A stretch of 8,933 nt of DNA from JBOGEN01 sp050743265. Its GTDB lineage: Bacteria; Actinomycetota; Actinomycetes; JBOGEN01. Of the stretch, positions 5,949 through 8,933 are shown in pieces. The stretch lies in the NCBI GenBank assembly GCA_050743265.1, contig JBOGEN010000054.1:1-8933 (forward strand), read 5' to 3'. Positions within the stretch are counted from its first letter, which is position 1; the number at the start of each line of letters is the position of its first letter. Under the pieces are notes generated by a model. It saw nothing but the letters and a program-made list of their open reading frames with translations. It searched no databases and had not been told where the DNA came from. Made by a program: the position numbers and the translations under genes.

Positions 5949-6995
5949 TCACCAGCCGAGGCGCCGCACCGCGTCCTCCGCACGCACCTTGCCGGGCGCC
6001 GACCACGTGGCCGCCAGCACCGCGCGGAGGCCGTCCAGCGCGTCTCCGCACCCCCGCAGCACGACCTCACCGCGGGACACCGACGCGTACCATCCCCCGC
6101 ACGTCCACCCGTCGTCCGACCGCACCGCACCAGGGTGGGCGACCTCCACGGCAGCCAGGTCACGCCCGACGTAGCGCGGACGCCGGTGCGGCGGCGCCTC
6201 GACGAGGTCGGCGGCGGAGCTGAGGCCGGTGAGGACGAGCAGGCTGTCCACACCCGCCCGCACGGCGCCCTCCACGTCGGTGTCGAGGCGGTCGCCCACC
6301 ACCAGGGGCCTGCGGGCGGACGTCCTCCGCACCGCCTCCTCGTGCAGCGGTGGGTACGGCTTGCCCGCCACGACCGGCTCCCGGCCCGTGGCGGAACGGA
6401 TCACCTCGACCAGGGCGCCGTTTCCCGGCGCGGGCCCGCGTGGCGTCGGCAGGGTGAGGTCGTCGTTGCACGAGACCCAGGGCACACCCCGCCGGACGGC
6501 GAACGTCCCCTCGGCGAGCAGCCGCCAGCCCACGTCAGGGTGGAAGCCGGAGACCACCGCGGCCGGGTGGTCCCCGTCGTCGACAACGGGCCGCAGCCCG
6601 CGCTCGCGGACGGCCTCCACCAGTCCCCCACCCCCGACGACGAGAACGGCCGAGCCGGGCGGCACCAGGTCCGCCATCTGACGGGCCGCCGCCTGGGCCG
6701 AGGTGACCACGTCGCCGTCCGTCGCAGCGATGCCCAGCCGGGCGAGGTGCCCGGCCACCTCCGCCGGCGTACGAGAGGCGTTGTTCGTCACGAACACGAC
6801 CCGGAGCCCGGCGCGGCGCACCCCGGCCAAAGCCTCGACCGCACCGGGCACAGGGTCCTCGCCGGTGTACACGACGCCGTCGAGGTCGATGAACGCCGCG
6901 TCGTACACCTCGACGAGGCGCCGAGGCTGCCCACCCAGCAGCGTGTACGCCTCGCCCGAGCCCTCGCCCGCGACCTGCGCGGCGTCGTCGCTCAC
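5949..6995 (-). CDS. HAD-IIA family phosphatase, probable glycerol-3-phosphate phosphatase (Rv1692-like)
   Basis: This 348-residue cytoplasmic phosphatase is of the NagD/4-nitrophenylphosphatase type. Motif I is DLDGVVYTG (37-45; nucleophile D37, acid/base D39), motif II TNN (70-72), the motif III lysine is in GKPYP (K212), and the Mg-binding acidic motif is GDRLDTD (234-240). The C2-type cap lies between motifs II and III, about 75-205. A C-terminal extension of about 60 residues (290-348) follows the HAD core, as in actinobacterial homologues. M. tuberculosis Rv1692, in the same position of the same gene order, is a glycerol-3-phosphate phosphatase in glycerophospholipid recycling; transferring that activity is inference. 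The GTG at 6995 has no good ribosome site; translation may be passed on from the TPR gene 37 bases upstream via a bridging mini-ORF. A later start nearer the core (before about residue 28) cannot be excluded. Confidence 0.92.
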   Translation of the reverse strand: MSDDAAQVAGEGSGEAYTLLGGQPRRLVEVYDAAFIDLDGVVYTGEDPVPGAVEALAGVRRAGLRVVFVTNNASRTPAEVAGHLARLGIAATDGDVVTSAQAAARQMADLVPPGSAVLVVGGGGLVEAVRERGLRPVVDDGDHPAAVVSGFHPDVGWRLLAEGTFAVRRGVPWVSCNDDLTLPTPRGPAPGNGALVEVIRSATGREPVVAGKPYPPLHEEAVRRTSARRPLVVGDRLDTDVEGAVRAGVDSLLVLTGLSSAADLVEAPPHRRPRYVGRDLAAVEVAHPGAVRSDDGWTCGGWYASVSRGEVVLRGCGDALDGLRAVLAATWSAPGKVRAEDAVRRLGW

Positions 6996-7036
6996 GAGGG
7001 CGAGTCGCGGCGGGAGGTCACGTCGCGGCGGGTCAC
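6992..7036 (-). other. Possible 14-codon bridging mini-ORF between the TPR and HAD genes
   Basis: On the minus strand a GTG at 7036 overlaps the TPR stop (GTGA, 7036-7033). It opens a frame of 14 codons (MTRRDVTSRRDSPS) whose TGA (6994-6992) overlaps the GTG start of the HAD gene as a second GTGA. This could relay terminating ribosomes from the TPR gene to the HAD gene, which lacks its own Shine-Dalgarno. The mini-ORF is built from an imperfect tandem repeat. It is too short to judge by coding statistics and could be chance in GC-rich DNA. Confidence 0.3.
7004..7036. repeat. Imperfect tandem repeat at the TPR-HAD junction
   Basis: Plus-strand copy 1 (7004-7021) is GTCGCGGCGGGAGGTCAC and copy 2 (7022-7036) is GTCGCGGCGGGTCAC. 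They are directly adjacent and differ by a 3-base indel. Copy 2 contains the TPR stop codon. The repeat makes up most of the spacer and may have arisen by local duplication. Confidence 0.7.
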
Positions 7037-7470
7037 GGCTGACGCTCCTGCGCGCGCAAGGTCGCGCGGGCGCCGCGCAGCGCGTTCACGTAGTCCTTCT
7101 TCTCCGGACGCATCGCCACCGCGAGGGCGAGGTGCTCGACGGCCGCCTCGTACTCGCCCAACCGCGAGAGCGACAGCCCGAGACCGAACCGGGCGTAGTC
7201 GTCGGACGGGATCTCCTCGACGATCCGGCCGAAGTTGTCCGCCGCGGCGGCGTACTGCCGGGAGACGAACTGGGCCCGCGCCAGGGCCTCACGGATGCTG
7301 CGCGCGTCCGGCTCGGCCTCGGACGCGTGGGCGAGGAGGTGGGCGGCGGCCGCGGCGTCCCCGCCGTCGAGCATCTCGAGCCCGCGGGTGTACCAGTCGT
7401 AGACCTCGCCGCCAGGGGCCACCCCGGCGTCAGGCCTCCCGCCCGCCGGTTCCTCGCTCGGCCCGTTCAT
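7033..7470 (-). CDS. Tetratricopeptide repeat protein (Rv1691-position)
   Basis: This is a 145-residue soluble protein with about three TPR units: 22-55 (YDWYTRGLEMLDGGDAAAAA), 56-89 (ALARAQFVSRQYAAAADNFG) and 90-123 (ARFGLGLSLSRLGEYEAAVE). The repeats show the usual small/large residue spacing and the Pro at the end of units (EAEP, RPEKK). The first 20 residues are Gly/Pro-rich and disordered. TPRs mediate protein-protein contacts; the partner is unknown, and I cannot assign a pathway. The ATG at 7470 has GAGAGG about six bases upstream. The gene is divergent from the DUF1015 gene and sits just ahead of the HAD phosphatase, as Rv1691 does ahead of Rv1692 (from memory), so a shared or regulatory role with the phosphatase is possible but unproven. 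Confidence 0.88.
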   Translation of the reverse strand: MNGPSEEPAGGRPDAGVAPGGEVYDWYTRGLEMLDGGDAAAAAHLLAHASEAEPDARSIREALARAQFVSRQYAAAADNFGRIVEEIPSDDYARFGLGLSLSRLGEYEAAVEHLALAVAMRPEKKDYVNALRGARATLRAQERQP

Positions 7471-7557
7471 GTCCTGCCTCTCCCTCGCCCGTCGCGACCG
7501 GCCCGGTGACCCCGGCGCCCGCTCACGGAGTCCGCCCCGGCTCGTACGATGCCCGCC
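7471..7557. promoter_or_regulatory. 87-base divergent intergenic region between the TPR and DUF1015 genes
   Basis: Both minus-strand (TPR) and plus-strand (DUF1015) transcription should start in or near this short interval. The plus-strand -10 is recognisable (7545-7550) and lies within the 8-base palindrome TCGTACGA (7542-7549). No clear -10 for the TPR gene was found, so its promoter may be weak in consensus or may lie inside the DUF1015 coding region. Confidence 0.5.
7545..7550 (+). promoter_or_regulatory. -10 element (TACGAT) for a leaderless DUF1015 transcript
   Basis: TACGAT matches the actinobacterial TANNNT -10 consensus. Its end is seven bases before the ATG at 7558, so transcription would begin at or next to the A of the start codon. 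No Shine-Dalgarno precedes that ATG, which fits leaderless translation. No recognisable -35 hexamer occurs 17-18 bases upstream. Confidence 0.6.
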
Positions 7558-8871
7558 ATGACCGAGCGTGGCGGGCAGACCTGGGCCGGCACGGATGTCT
7601 GGGGCCGCTCACGCGACCCCGACGGGCTGCACCTCGCCCCGTTTCGCGGCATCCGCTTCGACGAGAGCCGTGTCGACGACCTGGCGTCCCTGACCGCGCC
7701 ACCGTACGACGTCATCGGGGCGGACGTCGCACGCGCCCTCGAAGCCGCGGACCCGCACAACGTCGTGCGCCTGATCCTCCCCGAGGACGACCCGGACAGC
7801 CCCCAGGGACGCTACGACCGGGCGGCCCGCACCCTGAAGGCATGGCGGGACGAGAAGGTCCTGATCACCGACGACGACCCTGCGCTGTACGTGTACGAAC
7901 AGTCGAGCGCGACCGCCGTCCAGCGCGGTCTCATCGGCGCCGTCGGCCTGCGCCCCCACGAGGACGGGGTGATCCTCGCCCACGAGGACACGATGCCCGG
8001 CCCGGTCGCGGACCGCCTGCGCCTCATGAGCGCGACGCGGGCCAACCTCGAGCCGATCTTCCTCCTGTACCACGGGGGCGGCCCCACGTCCGACCTGATC
8101 GAAAAGGTGGTCGTCACCGAGCCGCTCGCCAGCGCCGCGACGGACGACGGGGTGACCCACCGGCTGTGGCGGATGTCCGACCCTGCGCTCGTCCGCACGG
8201 TCAACGAGGACCTCGCCCCGAAGCAAGCACTCATCGCCGACGGCCACCACCGGTACGCCACGTACCTCAGGATGCAGGCGCAGGCCCGGGCGGCCGGGCG
8301 GGGGGCCGGCCCTTGGGACGTGGGCCTTGCGCTCCTCGTCGACGTCGAGGCGTACCCGCCGGTCGTGAGTGCCATCCACCGTGTGGTGCACGGCCTCTCC
8401 CTGCCCGAGGCGTTGCGGCGAATGGGGCCCTCGTTCGAGGCGGAGCCTGTGCCCGACGTCGCGGAGGGACGCGGTCGGCTCGCGCGGCGTGCCGGCGACC
8501 ACGCCTTCCTGCTCGTCTCCGGCGCGGAGTGCGTGCTGCTCCACACGCCTGACCCCGGCCTGCTGACCCGAACGCTCCCGACGGGACCGTCGGACGCGTG
8601 GCGCAGCCTCGACGCCACCGTGCTGCACTCCACGCTCTTCGAGCTCTGGGGCCTGGCAGACGACGAAAGCACGGTGACGTACCACCACGCCGCCGAGTCC
8701 GCCCTCCGTGCCGCGGCGACCGGGGAGCACACCGCCGTCCTGCTCAACCCTGTCGGCGTCGGGGACGTGCTCGCGGTCACCGCGGCCGGCGACCGCATGC
8801 CCCGCAAGTCGACGTCGTTCGGCCCGAAACCGCGCACCGGGTTCGTCCTGCGCCACCTCGAGATCGACTGA
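7558..8871 (+). CDS. DUF1015 family protein
   Basis: This 437-residue protein covers a full-length DUF1015 domain. Conserved-looking blocks are LAPFRGIRFD (26-35), APPYDVI (47-53), HEDTMPG (142-148), LIADGHHRYATYL (225-237) with a paired histidine, and the C-terminal PRKSTSFGPKPRTGFVLR (415-432). The clustered His/Asp/Glu motifs look like a catalytic or metal/nucleotide site, but I do not know the reaction. In some bacteria this family sits near serine-biosynthesis genes (recollection, not tested here); nothing beside it in this window supports that link. No signal peptide or membrane segment is present. ATG 7558 is preferred over ATG 7549 because 7549 lies inside the -10 hexamer and would add only three residues. 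It is the only plus-strand gene in the window and is transcribed away from the tlyA-recN-steA series. Confidence 0.93.
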   Translation: MTERGGQTWAGTDVWGRSRDPDGLHLAPFRGIRFDESRVDDLASLTAPPYDVIGADVARALEAADPHNVVRLILPEDDPDSPQGRYDRAARTLKAWRDEKVLITDDDPALYVYEQSSATAVQRGLIGAVGLRPHEDGVILAHEDTMPGPVADRLRLMSATRANLEPIFLLYHGGGPTSDLIEKVVVTEPLASAATDDGVTHRLWRMSDPALVRTVNEDLAPKQALIADGHHRYATYLRMQAQARAAGRGAGPWDVGLALLVDVEAYPPVVSAIHRVVHGLSLPEALRRMGPSFEAEPVPDVAEGRGRLARRAGDHAFLLVSGAECVLLHTPDPGLLTRTLPTGPSDAWRSLDATVLHSTLFELWGLADDESTVTYHHAAESALRAAATGEHTAVLLNPVGVGDVLAVTAAGDRMPRKSTSFGPKPRTGFVLRHLEID

Positions 8872-8933
8872 GCCGGAGCCTCGCGACCGCGCGCCGCGTT
8901 CGATTGTCCGTGGGCTCGTATATGCGTCGAGGG
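8872..8933. other. 62 bases downstream of the DUF1015 gene
   Basis: No terminator hairpin or gene start could be supported here. A short A/T-richer patch (TCGTATATG, 8916-8924) might belong to the promoter of a gene beyond the window, but neither a matching -35 nor a start codon is visible. Confidence 0.3.

Noticed and set aside
5925..5962. Inverted repeat GCCTCGG/CCGAGGC around the HAD stop, considered as a terminator
   Set aside because: Stem of only seven pairs, loop over 20 bases containing the stop codon, and no U-tract. Not distinguishable from chance in this composition.
5265..8552. Very long open frame on the plus strand (about 1095 codons) antisense to tlyA, the HAD and the TPR genes
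   Set aside because: It runs opposite several genes with clear motifs, its translation is Arg/Pro/Gly-rich low-complexity sequence with no domain, and it overlaps DUF1015 in another frame. Long stop-free antisense frames are expected in DNA this GC-rich.
7609..8856. Open frame of about 415 codons on the minus strand inside DUF1015
   Set aside because: Antisense to a gene with conserved motifs along its whole length; no domain in the translation.
8904..8924. TTGTCC followed by TATATG as a promoter for a downstream gene
   Set aside because: The spacing is only nine bases, far from the 16-18 needed, and TATATG does not match TANNNT.
1..8933. Mobile element, CRISPR array, phage or defence genes
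   Set aside because: No transposase, integrase, terminal repeats, spaced direct repeats or defence domains were seen; all genes belong to a conserved core neighbourhood.

Overview
This 8.9 kb window is a block of high-GC actinobacterial chromosome, with GC-rich third positions, GTG/TTG starts and tightly packed genes. Gene content and protein style suggest Micrococcales, perhaps a Cellulomonas-like organism; that placement is inference only. No mobile element, CRISPR array, tRNA or rRNA was seen, and every gene frame is intact apart from the one cut by the left edge.

Read on the minus strand from 7470 down to 1, the order is: TPR protein, HAD-IIA phosphatase, small conserved hypothetical, tlyA, nadK, recN, steA, mctB/steB (cut by the edge). 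From memory this matches Mycobacterium tuberculosis Rv1691 to Rv1698, so it is an ancestral actinobacterial neighbourhood rather than an accessory island. A DUF1015 gene (7558-8871) runs divergently on the plus strand, with 87 bases between its start and the TPR gene start.

The minus-strand genes are packed as likely translationally coupled units. The TPR and HAD genes are 37 bases apart and bridged by a possible 14-codon mini-ORF that overlaps both by GTGA. The small gene and tlyA are 3 bases apart, tlyA and nadK overlap by ATGA, nadK and recN are 10 bases apart, and steA and mctB overlap by GTGA. The only larger gaps are 184 bases before the small gene, which holds a strong Shine-Dalgarno and a dyad, and about 101 bases before steA, which contains no TA dinucleotide.

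The functions are mostly housekeeping: rRNA 2'-O-methylation (TlyA), NADP synthesis (NadK), double-strand break repair (RecN), cell separation (SteA with SteB/MctB) and probable glycerol-3-phosphate dephosphorylation (HAD). I found no evidence of a new multi-gene system. The points most worth a second look are the bridging mini-ORF, the altered pyrophosphokinase-like motifs in SteA, the low-complexity repeats in MctB/SteB, the uncharacterised tlyA-linked small protein, the dyad upstream of it, and the apparently leaderless DUF1015 gene.
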